A stretch of 64,000 nt of DNA, from assembly GCA_011317545.1 (NCBI GenBank), contig WUJK01000005.1, positions 1,798,001 to 1,862,000 on the forward strand. Direction: 5' to 3'. The position numbers and the translations under genes were made by a program. Source of the DNA: Coniella vitis. Its lineage: Eukaryota; Ascomycota; Sordariomycetes; Diaporthales; Schizoparmaceae. A model generated the notes under the pieces. That model was not told where the DNA came from and did no database searches. It saw nothing but the letters and a program-made list of their open reading frames with translations. This document shows, piece after piece, positions 39,816-50,580 of this stretch; positions within the stretch are counted from its first letter, which is position 1; each line of letters opens with the position of its first letter.

Positions 39816-40399
39816 TGGACTAATGTATCAGAGACCAAAGGCCTTGACACTGTCGTGCAGTTGTGGCGGCTTTGGCCTTGTGGAACGGAGGGACGGATAC
39901 GAGGTTGTTGGTTGAGAGGCTGCATGTGTCTGCCTTTGCAGGACCTGTGCAAGCGATGAATGAACTCTGGGGAAGGACTGTTGAAGAACACGGGGTAAGA
40001 TGCAACTGTCGCTAAACTTTTCTTTTGACCTCGATAGAGCGTCCCAGCTTTTGGTGGGTCTTGGTAAGTTGGTTGCACGTCGACCAGAACCGTTATGTTT
40101 AGCTAGAATCAGGACGCCTAGACGGGCAGGATTACATTACATACATGGCGTTGAATAGAGTAATAACTACAAATACACACATATTGATGAGAATACGTTA
40201 GTACGAAGGTACGTTTTTCTTGATTGGCCCTCTTTGACTTGAGAGATGACCAATCAGCAACAGGGTGGGATGCCTGGAGCATTTGCAGGTGCGGATGTTG
40301 GTTGCCATCTGATACTATGTAAAAGCAACGCCACGACCGCGAGGCTTCTTGGTTCTTCAACCTGGCAGTAGTGTGTGGCGTGCCGAGGAATTTCTTATC

Positions 40400-40415
40400 T
40401 ACTATGTACTATGTA
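40400..40415. repeat. Overlapping TACTATGTA motif pair
   Basis: TACTATGTACTATGTA is two motif copies overlapping by two bases, in the orientation opposite to the 1431 pair. Further single copies lie at 40313 and 40562. Confidence 0.9.
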
Positions 40416-41708
40416 TCCGGCTGCCAAGCTCGTAGGGCTAGGAGTGAGAGTAGACCAGCTGACCAGTTGGCGCAGTGGACGGTACGGTACGTACATGTCT
40501 ACCTCTGCGAAGTCTTTGTAGTGGGCGCAAGTATACGATCCATCTTTCCGCTGTACAATGGTACTATGTAGATTCATTTGTTTTGGAGGGGGGGGAGATA
40601 TGGAACTGGTGTATATATGTATGCATATATAGTAGTATTTGTATATATATTCGATCTACTGATTGTGGACTTTTTGGTGTGGGGAGGAGCATTTTTTGGT
40701 CAAAGGAAAATGGCAAAGGAAGGCTGTGCATACGGTGTAGATTGGAGGGTGGGAAAAAAAAAAGTGAACATCATGGACATGTATCGAGTGTGTTAATTCT
40801 TCATTATTAACTTTTGGGGGCCTGAAAGTGGCGGGGAGGGGGCATGTTTTGAACTGGAATGAACTATATAGTAATGGATGCCTTGAAGGGGGCGTGGGGC
40901 GATTCTCTTCCATTCTCCAGTTAATAAGCTATGGATTTACTGTTTTATACATGTTAAAAATAATTATAAAGTAATAAGGATTTGCATCCTGTAGGAACAG
41001 AGGGTCCAAGAGGGTCATCCATTCAGCGATCCCCCTCCCTAATGAAGCAATGATTCTCAGTATAAGATAGGAGCGTAGAGAAAGAAAGAGGAAGCAAGCA
41101 AGATTGGAATAGTATCTAGATGAGGTTGCTACCTAGCCACTAGGCACGTAACTTACAAACATAATATGCGTTACCAGAAGCACCGCAATGGCCATGGATT
41201 TGGTGGGGCATAACACCAGAATGGATGCTTTATCTGTTAGGAAGGGAGGGTGTAAGATAGATTGCATTATCTAGTCTTGGTGTTATCTGGTACTTACTGC
41301 TCTTTGTATGGAAAATCAAGTATTATGACTTTATAAGCGGGAAACCAACATACCGGCACACAGCAGGACAATTTTGTGCTCTCATCCGTGCATCTGCAAA
41401 GCCAAGTAGGACAGATCAGGGTGCTATTGCGGGTTTTCTTCGTAGCGGTAGTCGCAACATGGCACAATAGTGCCCCCATGTCACAATGAATCATCGGACA
41501 TGAACACTTTTGTCCGTTTGTGACCATTTTTTCTCTAACCCTCTTTATGCAGTCAACAGGAGAGAGACAGGTGCATGCTGTATGCATGGATGTGATTGAC
41601 CCTGCAGGATCTTATCTGCGTGTATTACTGGTCCACTGCACAATTCCTATCATGATCCACTTCAAGGGTCCATCAAGTTCATGGAATCCCATTAGCAGTT
41701 GCTGTTTG

Positions 41709-41758
41709 AAAAAAAAAAAAAAAAAAAAAAAAAAGAAGAAGAAAAGAAAGAAAAAATA
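41709..41758 (+). repeat. Poly(A)/GAA-rich tract
   Basis: About 25 consecutive adenines are followed by purine-only GAAG/GAAA units. I could not find flanking direct repeats or an element body, so origin as a retroposed tail is unproven. Confidence 0.85.
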
Positions 41759-42216
41759 AGCATGAAGCACTATTGTGAGATATTTCCCAACTGGAGACAT
41801 ATTTCAGATTATGGTGACGGCTCCCGAGTTAGGCGGGCCTCGCCCTCTTCAATCTATATAGTACTCTCCGACACGCCCATGCTCAAGAATGTTGAGCCGG
41901 CGGTGCACTTGTAGGACCCTTGCTAATCTGCTGAGGAACTTGGCTAGATTATATAGTGGCAAACCCTTTTTTCGCTCTCTCAGTACTGTGCTTAAGCTCC
42001 CTTGTCCGCTCAAATAGTCAAATAATTCATGCATTCCTGCAAAGTATTTGTGGATTATACAACGACAGTGATATCAAGGGAGGGAGGAATTCGGCTCAAG
42101 GGGGGTGTTGGTTGGTGGTGAAGAAGGCGGGCCGAGGCTGCAGGGTACTTGGACGAAGCAGGGCAAATTACCATGGTATACAAGGCATGAGAATCGGGTT
42201 TTTTTGGTTGTGCTTT

Positions 42217-42590
42217 TCACGGATTTGTTCCTAGCTTTTGGGTCTTCCAGAGGCCGTTCGACTCTGGCCACAGAAAGGTAAGCTGTGGCGAGGATCCGTT
42301 TCATGGAATAAGTCGACGGAATACTTACTGTAATGGCAGTCAAGTCCCGAGACCGAGGGCTCACTCAGCATGAGAAAGTTGACCATTGATGGGGCTGGGG
42401 TTGCGGTAGCAAACTTGACAAAAATAAACTGAGATGCGACGGGTTAGAGAAAATGCTCGGACGAGATGGGTACCAGCTGGCAGGCCATCTGCACACGGGG
42501 CTTGTTGTTGGGTTTTTCGGTAATGAGGATGTGCTCGAATTTTGTCCTTGGAGAATCAACCGGTGCTTTGCCCATCCTTGAGCGCACCAT
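42217..42590 (-). CDS. Tentative three-exon small protein (87 aa), unrecognised
   Basis: On the minus strand the exons 42590-42474, 42428-42329 and 42263-42217 join in frame. The product starts MVRSRMGKAP and ends KSNGLWKTQKLGTNP. Support: intron 2 has a perfect A|GTAAGT donor and a GGCCAG acceptor; intron 1 is only 45 nt but has a CTAAC branch point 14 bases before CATCTCAG; an in-frame TGA just upstream of the ATG fixes the start. Exon 1 reads as ordinary coding sequence with mixed charged residues (RTKFEHILITEKPNNKPRVQ). I do not recognise the family. The very short first intron and lack of a homologue make this a candidate only; it may be the remnant of a larger gene. Confidence 0.35.
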
Positions 42591-43742
42591 GATTCATCAA
42601 AATGAGCAAGGACACGGCAGCACAGACGCGTGATTCTTTGCATGGTACAAAGCCGAGCGGTGCAAGCTGCGTGATAGTCGAGGTTATTAGTCCGTAGGAC
42701 GGCGCCCGCGCGGGGAACATGCTAACGGAAACTTGAAACGATTTGTGCTGTTCGTGAGAGAGAGAGAGCGAGCGAGCGAAGCCTTTTGGGGGGGGGCGCT
42801 TGGGCTTCTTGGGGGCGGGGCGGCGCTTCATCGACTTTCCCAGGCACGTTTCAGCCCCCCGTTCATTGTTTCCCTTTTCAGCATAGCTTTTTTGCCATCT
42901 GATATGTATTCTATGCTTGCCGCCAAGGTATCGTAGCAGTCAGACAGAAATCATGGTTGAGAATGGATTTTTCTTTACTGTCATTTGACAAGACAGATTC
43001 GCAAGGCTCGGCTGGGCTGGGTTGATACATAGTAGATAGAATACGGGATCGAGCGGGGGGCAGGGGGGCTGCAGCGACTTTGTTCTCTAGCGGTTCCTTT
43101 GCAGTGTACAGCAGCGAGTGGACACCGCAGTGTTACATGGCAGTCATGGTAAGTAGCTAGGTACTGAGCACGAAGGCTTGGCAAGTTGCAAGGCAATTCA
43201 TATCCAATAAAGATAAAGCACACCTGCCTGGCGTCAGCAAATACCACTGCTCCTGCTGCTCGTGCTGACCAACACTTGCGTTGCTGATTGCCTGTGTCAC
43301 ACCAAGTCAAGAATGGTCGAAACCCTGATCTTCCGGGGCCTTGTTGCACTGCAAGATGCAAGTAACAATTAGCACAGGGCTGCTATGAGGGTGCCACAGC
43401 GTTCTTTATACATGGTAAATCACCAAGAGCCTCAATATATATAGTAAAGTGGTCTAGCAGCTGCTGTCTCCGTGCAACATTGTCAAGGGTCAAGGGTGGA
43501 TGAGCATAGCACCACCAGCAGTGGCAGCGGCGGCAGCAGCTACAACCCCCTCTGATACGAAGGTTACAATATTGTGCTGTCAGGCAGTCCAGGCCACTGG
43601 CCACTGGTCAGATCGCTCCTGCAGGATTGGTAGCTGCGGCATCCGATCCGCTGCATCCACACGCAATAAGCAAACGGAAGGAGCCTGAAGCCAAGGACCC
43701 CTTCAGCAGGGGATCCAGAGCCCGAGCCCCAGACCTGCCTAT

Positions 43743-43780
43743 GCTGCGCTGTGCTGTGCTGTGCGTTGCTGTGCTGTGTG
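43743..43780. repeat. GCTGT minisatellite
   Basis: Tandem CTGTG/GCTGT units with minor interruptions are visible over about 38 bases. Confidence 0.85.
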
Positions 43781-44085
43781 GATTAGCTATGATGGAGATC
43801 ACTCAAGACGCTGATGATTGCCTCCACCACCGAAACAGATGGTATTTGGAAGAGAAAACAGAGAGGAGGAAAAGTAGATCTTTCCTTTGGCACGGTGCAA
43901 CCACCGAGCTGCCTGGTCTCCTTTGCAAAACGCAACGCAACACAACACCAGATAAGTCGGTAGACTTTTTGAGCAGGAGGCTGTCTAGGTAGTAATCTTA
44001 CCCGTATCGGTGTGCTCTCTTCAGCAACGGAAATCCCACAAGAAAGGCGGGTATAATTGGTACTATGCACTACCATGGTACAGAA

Positions 44086-44105
44086 TACATAGTATGTACT
44101 ATGTA
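44086..44105. repeat. Inverted TACATAGTA / TACTATGTA pair
   Basis: A TACATAGTA copy (44086-44094) is followed two bases later by an inverted TACTATGTA copy (44097-44105), forming a short hairpin-capable palindrome. Confidence 0.9.
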
Positions 44106-45686
44106 GATAGTAAGCGTGTCACAAGCTTAAGCTGCCCCTGTTGTAAGGGATGTTGGAGCAGGGAGCCCCTTGCTTTTGGAATGACAGAGCCAGCCAGGGC
44201 ATGTCCCCATTTCTCTCCTTCTGCCTGCTTCGTTATAGTATGTGCGCCGTGCTACTCTGTACGTAGTCTGTAGACGAGTTCGCCCTCAGGGCCCAATGGA
44301 GGGCCGGGGCTCACAAAGACCAATGGGTATACAGAGTGCTGAGATTGGCCTCGGTAGCGAGAACTGGTGCCAGCAACGGGTCCTCTGTTCTGGAGACTGT
44401 TCCCTCCAGAGCGAATAAGAAGACGGGCAAAACGGGCAGGCTCGACACTCCAGATGTCTTCTCTTTTTTTATCCTTTTTTTTTTTCTTTTTCGTTCAAAC
44501 AAGCCTCCCTGGCAGCTTTGCCTGGCCTACCTTCGTTAGCAGCCTCGGATGCGTGGGGCCTGTCACAGACAATTGATTACATGGTATTCTATAGCAGGTA
44601 CCTGGTTACCTGGGTATCTGGGTACTCGGATGCTTGTACACGCCACTCCAGTGGCAGCGGATGGCAGCACCACTATATACTTAGTAGCATGTACCTGATG
44701 TACTTCGTACACGGTACATCAGTACGTTACTGGCCTGCAGTCGCTCCTGCAGCATCTGGACCCGAGCCTCGCACTCCCTCCTCAGACAAAACCCCAGCGT
44801 CATCTTCCTCTTTCTGCACCCTGCCCTTTGCCGCCCACAGCCCTTTCCAAATTTGTATTCTTAGTGACTTGGACTAGACCACACTTCATCAGCCTGCAGC
44901 AGCACCATCTATCTCTGCTTGCTCTCTGCCACCCTCCCTTCAACATCCTGCAGCGCACCCCAACGCCCAGTGTATCCCTCGTCTGGGCTGCTCGTGTGGT
45001 TTGTTCCCTCCTTTCTCTCTATTCCCACCCATGCCGTTGCCATCGACTTCTTCCTCCGTTTCTTCTCTTCTCGTTCTTTCTTGTTCACCTTTACCGAACG
45101 GCAGCCTCATCGCCCGACGTTGAACACTGCCCCCATCTTCCTTCCATCCATAGCCCTTGTCCGGGCCTGGTCACAAAGCTGCTGCTTGGCGCTTTCGCCC
45201 ACTGCCGCGGTTCGCTTGCTCATTCAACATTTTCACCTTGAGCGTGAGATTCAAAGTCCACCAGCCGGCCGTTCAGGGGAAACGATATTTGATATTCTCC
45301 TGACTTTCCGGGTGCTAGCGAGCAACGGCTCGAAGTTCGAAGCGACAAAAATATATGCGGGCCGCCCGAAATACGTGGATTGTCGACCAGCCTCTCTTAC
45401 ACCCGCCACCATTTGGCCTGAGCTCGCTCTAATCGTCACGCCAGCATTCTCTCGTGGCACTCAATCTCAAGGGCAATTTCAAGAATACTGTAAATAAGGG
45501 AAGGTCCTTCGAACACCCAGCCCACTGTCGCATGTCTGGCTAGGATAACAATCTTGACGGCCCCGCTCACATCTGAGGCTGCTCCTCGTGGTTTTGGGGT
45601 GAACTCACCCTCTCGAGCAGCAGCTTGTCATTTTTCCTTTGGTCGTCCGTCTCACCCAAAGAGACAAGGCTACCACAAAACATATC

Positions 45687-48158
45687 ATGGACCGTGGCTC
45701 ATTGTTATCGCGATCTAGCGCCTCCTCGAGGACATCATCGCCCACTGCGACCAAGAGCGAAGCCATGTTACCACTGCCTGTTCAGTCTTCACCTAAACTC
45801 GCAGTTCGCGCTCTTCTCAGCCACTGCTTTTACCGCCGCGTCTTTTTATGGGCCATCACCGCCACCATCGTGCTATGCCTCATGATTTTCTCAGGCGGTG
45901 TTCGCACCAGCCACGGCAGAATCCTTGATCACCTCGTTGATTTTGGCAAGGTGGGCAGCACCGGCCCAAGCAGCGGTGATGCAAGCCTCCCCGTCATAAC
46001 CACTCCCGCCGGAGAAGCTGATGGCGATGAAAATGTGAGCTACAGCAGCATGGACAGCACCTCGAAAGGCAATTTCATCTCTGACACTGACGACTTGCAA
46101 AGGATTCCGACACCGAAACTTTTGACGACCAACAGGGATACAACAGCGATGAGGGCCCTCATTGGTTGAAATTTGCTCAGTAAGTAGTCTAGAAAGAAAC
46201 GTTGAGCAAGGGCTGGTGCTAATCCAATCATTGACAGTATGGACGGTTTCTATAATGGTCTCAAGACCCTTGTGTCCATCAAGAACTACATCCCCGAGTT
46301 CCCAACCAGGGGTAGCAGCCCATCCATTATCAACGTCGACGTTGCCGAGGAGCTTCCTACGCCGGTGCCTTGGGCGCCTCACCCCGACTACAACTCGTCC
46401 GAATATACCAGAAACTTCTACCCCGTTCAACCATGCTATCTCAACGAGGCCAAGACAATCCCTGTTCCTGAGCTCTATGTCTACGAGGGAGTCCCGCAGG
46501 GTGTTGCTGAGCCAGCTATTGGTTCGTACAGCCTGCTTGGTCTTCGAGATGATATCTGCTATGATCGCTTTGGCCGCTACGGCCCCTATGGCCTTGGATA
46601 CCCATTGAAGGAGGGCGGCGTGGGAGAAGGCATGGACACGGAAAGGGCTGGAAGTGAGATTGTTTGGGAAAAGACTGGCAAGATCGACTACCACGAGACA
46701 AATTGGGGCAAATTGCAGCAGCAGTGCCACGAGTCAAATAAGCAGAGATTCTATACTGCCGAGGAATTGAGCGAAAAGATTACAGCAACAAGCTCCAACA
46801 AGAAGAAGGCACAGTCCCCACTTGGTTCGGACGAGAAGCAGAAGATCGGCCGCATTGCCGTCGTCATTCGCACTTACATTGGATTCCAATGGACACACCT
46901 GACGATACTAAATTTCCGAGCTCTGATCTCTGAATTGTCCCTGCGATCAGGTGGCGAGTACGACGTTCACTTTCTCCTCCATGTCAAGGACAACTCAATT
47001 CCAATCTGGGCCGACGGCGAAACCGTACAGGATATTCTCGACACTCATATGCCGGCCGAATTCCACTCCATCACCACTCTTTGGTCCGAGGACCAGATGC
47101 GCCTGCTTTACCCCGGCTACTGGGGAGAGCCGTTTGAGAACCCCTCTATGAGCGATGTGTACGGCGTCTACCGATCGGCGCACATGCCCCTCCAGCACTT
47201 TGCTATGATGCATACCGAGTATGAGCACTTCTGGAACTGGGAGATGGATATGCGTTACTCCGGAAACTATTATGAGCTTTTCGACCGCCTTGCCACCTGG
47301 GCTAAGAAGCAGAGTCGCGAGGAAATGTGGGAGCGCGCGGAGCGGTACTACATTCCCGAATTTCACGGTAGTTGGGCAGATTTTACGGCCAAGGTTCACC
47401 AGCAGGTGGAGGCTTCGGGCCGCCGCTCCATCCTGGGTCCTGTGATGTTTTCTGGCAAGCAGCCCCTTCGTGCCCAGGCGCACGGTCAAAGCTTCCTGCC
47501 CGACTCTTGTGCCATTGGAGCCAACCTTTCAGAGTGCGGCGTCGGCGAGGAGGCTGATTTGATCACCCTGAACCCCATCTTTGATGCTGAGGATTCTGGT
47601 TGGGTCTTCGAAAAGGACGTCACGGGATATGATCTCAGCTTACCTACGCCTCCTCGTCGTTGCGCAATTGTGACGGCCTCGCGCTTGTCCCGCCGCCTCT
47701 TGGAGGTCATGCACGAAGAAACGTGGCGCCAGCACCACAGCATGTTTTCTGAGATGTTTCCTGCCTCCATGGCGCTTCACCACGGCCTCAAGGCCGTTTA
47801 CGCACCTCACCCAGTTTACGTGGACAGAAGATGGGACATTGAAGCTGTTGACTGGGCTTTCAATGGCGGTCGAGACCACAGTACCAGCGGCCCTGGCTCA
47901 CCTTTCGACGATGATAACGAACACAACCATGCTGGCACCAGCTGGTACTACAACAGTGAATTTGCCGGCTTGTGGTGGCGCCGCTGGCTTGGCTTTGCCC
48001 AATTCGACGGCCGTGGTGAACACGGCGGTCGTGCTGGGGAAGGAACCTTGCGCGGAGGCAAAACGGAAGAAAGCCGTAAAGATAGCACAGGTCGACTCTG
48101 TATGCGCAGTACACTAGTGCATCCTATCAAGTGGGAAAACCCCATAGAGAGGCAATGA
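45687..48158 (+). CDS. DUF3405 family type II membrane protein, glycosyltransferase-like
   Basis: Exons 45687-46034, 46103-46179 and 46238-48158 join to 781 residues. The 68-nt first intron (GTGAGC, CTGAC, CAAAG) and the 58-nt second (GTAAGT, GCTAATC, GACAG) are needed to carry the frame into GPHWLKFAHMDGFYNGLK. Seen: a short Ser-rich cytosolic tail, one membrane segment (residues about 52-68), an acidic stem, then a large domain with AVVIRTYIGFQW, YEHFWNWEMDMR, and the C-terminal signature RCAIVTASRLSRRLLEVMH and SMFSEMFPASMALHHG, which I recall from DUF3405 (PF11885). Known: DUF3405 proteins are common in filamentous ascomycetes and unassigned. Type II topology with a lumenal domain suggests a Golgi glycosyltransferase-like role; this is inference. 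Confidence 0.9.
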
Positions 48159-49212
48159 AGATGGAACGCCATTATGAATATTTAAAGCACCCCTACACGA
48201 CAACCGGAGAGACGACGTGGACTTTTTCGGACGATGTTTATCGCATTTCGGCATGTACTAAAGCGAGCACAGCATTGATTTGGTACCTTTTTTATAAAGA
48301 AGAAAAAAACGTTTCTTGTCGACATACGAATATGGTAGATTTGGAGGGCGGGCATCTACACTGGCGAATGGCGCAGCAGTCCTGGGATGACTGCAAGTGG
48401 TCTTTCTTGTACAATCAAGATTATGTACATACTACTTGAAACCTACGATTTCGACTGGACGTGTATGTGTTGAGGAATCCTTTACTTGGGCCTCAAGCAC
48501 GATCCAACCTTGACCATGGCTATTTCTTTAAATATTCAGAAAGAGCATCAAGGATAATACTTGCAACAAAAGCTTTAATAGCGTATACTTAGGAGGCAGG
48601 CGCTGGGGAGTATCAAGTTCAGATACAAGCAAGGGAAGGGTCTCATCTGTATATGTCAGCTGTCTTAATATGGTCTTATAGGTCAAGATCACAACATGTT
48701 AAAAGGAATTAAAATCATTTTCCAGTGAACACGTGTTTGCCTTCAGATTCAGATGCTTCTCGTTGCATGATACGTGGGGAAGTAGGAGGCACAGAAACAA
48801 CTCATTTACAAAAAGCGAAGAAATCTCCTTCTGTTATCCCCCTAATGGCCGATCAACTTTTGTCTTTTTACGTACGAAGATGTGGTTCTGCATAATTTTC
48901 ATACATTGAACAGCAGAAGATTTATGTGTAATCAATGTTGCAGATGTAAATAATTCAGCTTTTCGAGCGTCCCCGATGCTGTTCTAGTCAAGGAGAGTAC
49001 GGAAATGAAAGATATCTCAAGACAAAGGAGAACACAAGGGAAAATATAAACAAGTGAAGAACTCTGGCAACCACCACCAATTTTGACTTGTCACCATCAC
49101 CTGCAACTCTACGTCGTACCCTCGTTTCCAAGCATGCCTTGAATCCAATTCTTAAAGGTGATTGTTGTCCTTCTTTTTCTTGGCTTCGTGTATTACCAGG
49201 GTCAGAGATAAT
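48159..49212. other. Convergent intergenic region
   Basis: Lies between two genes that point toward each other, so it should hold two 3' UTRs. It is A/T-richer than the flanking exons. I see no gene or clear repeat in it. Confidence 0.55.
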
Positions 49213-50580
49213 TTAAAAGACATAGCCTTGCATGCGCTGGGCAATATCAGAGACGTAGTATCTGTTTGGTTGATCAGGCACCGGAACCAATTAGTTTCAC
49301 ATTATATCAAAGTTGAGGGAGCTTTCTTTTTTTTTCTTCTCCATATTCCTGCAAGATTGGTGTTGCATATTGGGAATGGAGAAGAAAAAGACTCGACGAC
49401 ATTGCGTGGTATAGAAAAGACACGGAGAGAAGAAGAAGAAGAAGAAAGAAAAAGCAGACTTACGGGTTTGTACCATATGGGGCGTCGGAGAGGTTGCTCT
49501 GGTCGACGGTGCCCGTGTTGTACTCGCGCAGGGCAGGGTAGATGGAGCTTGTGGCCCACAGGTCGCCAAAGTCTTCGAGGTTCTGCTTGTAGTGCTGGGT
49601 GCCGCAAGTGACCATGTAGGAGGTGTCGGACTGTGTAGAAGGGAGAGGTTAGTCGGGTTGTCTGGAATATTCCGTCTTCATCTTGTTGCTGTGGTTGTTG
49701 TTGAGCGCCCCCCCCCCCACCCCAAATCCACGTGGGGCCGGTGACTGTGCACTTTCCCAATAGACATTTCTCACAATCTGAACCAAGGGTAGGGCAAGAA
49801 GAAGAAGACAGGTTTGGCTATATGTATATAACACATACCTGGGGCAAGCCATTCTGGCCCGGGTAACCCGAACACCCGCTGGCCTGCATCAGACCACCAG
49901 TGGGAACGCCATCCGCGTCCACAGTTGTACCCACGCCGACGTAGCCGCTGCTCTCTTCAATTATGATGCCCAGGATGACGCGCTCGTCGACACCAATGTC
50001 GGCTGCGGCGTCTTCGATTGCGACGGCGATGCGGCCAACGTCGTCCCATGTGTCACCGGCGTCGACCATGTACTGCTCGTAGTTGTTGAACTGGATAGTT
50101 GGGAAGGGTTATTAAATGTCAGGTTCTGGGTTTATCAATCTGTATGTTGGAGGAGGAGGAGGAGGAGGAGCAGGGAAGGGAGAGTGTGTGCGTGTGGATT
50201 TCTTTTTGTCCCTTTTGTCTCTCTTTCGCTTGTCCTGTCTCTCAAGATCCATCATGGTGGTTATAGATATCCATAACAATTCCATTCGATGAGGACAAGA
50301 CGGAACCATACTGGGGAAAGGAGCAGCAAGACGTCAAGCCTACCATGGTGCTAAAGTCCACCCAGGTGCTCATGGCAGGGAAGCTCGTGTATGGTCCAGA
50401 GTAAAAGTAAGGTGCATTGCTCGTGAACTGGCGAGCCACGAGCGTTGAGTTGGCAGTCTGCTCTCCGCGAGCACGCATGCGCTCGGCGCGAGCACGCATG
50501 GCCGCACCGGGACCGGCGAGGGCAATGGCTGGCAGGCTCGACGCCAGCAAGACAAGGAGGGAAGACTTGAGGAAAGCCAT
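49213..50580 (-). CDS. Small secreted lysozyme-fold-like protein (lytic transglycosylase-like)
   Basis: Minus-strand exons 50580-50344, 50090-49839, 49630-49464 and 49261-49213 join to 234 residues ending QRMQGYVF. Intron 1 has a CCTGACATT branch point and CTATCCAG acceptor; intron 3 has donor GTAAGT. Seen: a signal peptide (residues 1-22), an Arg-rich propeptide-like stretch (about 28-50, ending VARQ), then a globular domain with IIIEESSGYVGVG (candidate catalytic Glu124 or Glu125) and GGLMQASGC (residues 144-152). The ESxG...GLMQ pairing is the hallmark of GH23-like soluble lytic transglycosylase/goose-type lysozyme folds. Several cysteines could form disulfides. A role against bacterial cell walls is an inference from these motifs; an inactive scaffold or chitin-directed role is also possible. 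Confidence 0.85.
50149..50170. repeat. GGA trinucleotide repeat within an intron
   Basis: Seven or so GGA units lie inside intron 1 of the secreted lysozyme-like gene; on the transcribed strand they read as a TCC pyrimidine tract upstream of the acceptor. Confidence 0.85.

Larger units (their letters stand above)
39816..42216. other. Intergenic region downstream of the MFS transporter
   Basis: No supported gene. Four exact TACTATGTA motifs lie at 40313, 40400, 40407 and 40562, the middle two overlapping. An A-rich tract of about 25 consecutive adenines followed by GAA/GAAA units occupies about 41709-41758 and could be a retroposon tail or simple slippage. Confidence 0.5.
42591..45686. other. 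Intergenic region and probable long leader of the DUF3405 gene
   Basis: No supported gene. Contains an AG repeat and G run near 42755-42797, GCTGT units at about 43743-43780, motif copies at 43026, 44086 and 44097, and a GGTACCTGGTTACCTGGGTA-type stretch near 44597-44630. From about 44750 to 45686 the sequence is strongly C/T-rich on the plus strand, as expected of a fungal promoter and 5' leader. The long open frames in it lack an ATG near their start. Confidence 0.5.

Noticed and set aside
44919..45497. 192-codon open frame upstream of the DUF3405 gene
   Set aside because: It begins at TTG rather than ATG and reads as low-complexity translation of C/T-rich leader.
45639..46169. Single-exon reading of the DUF3405 N-terminus ending TAMRALIG
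   Set aside because: It reads through a clear 68-nt intron; splicing 46034 to 46103 restores the frame into the conserved GPHWLKFAH segment.
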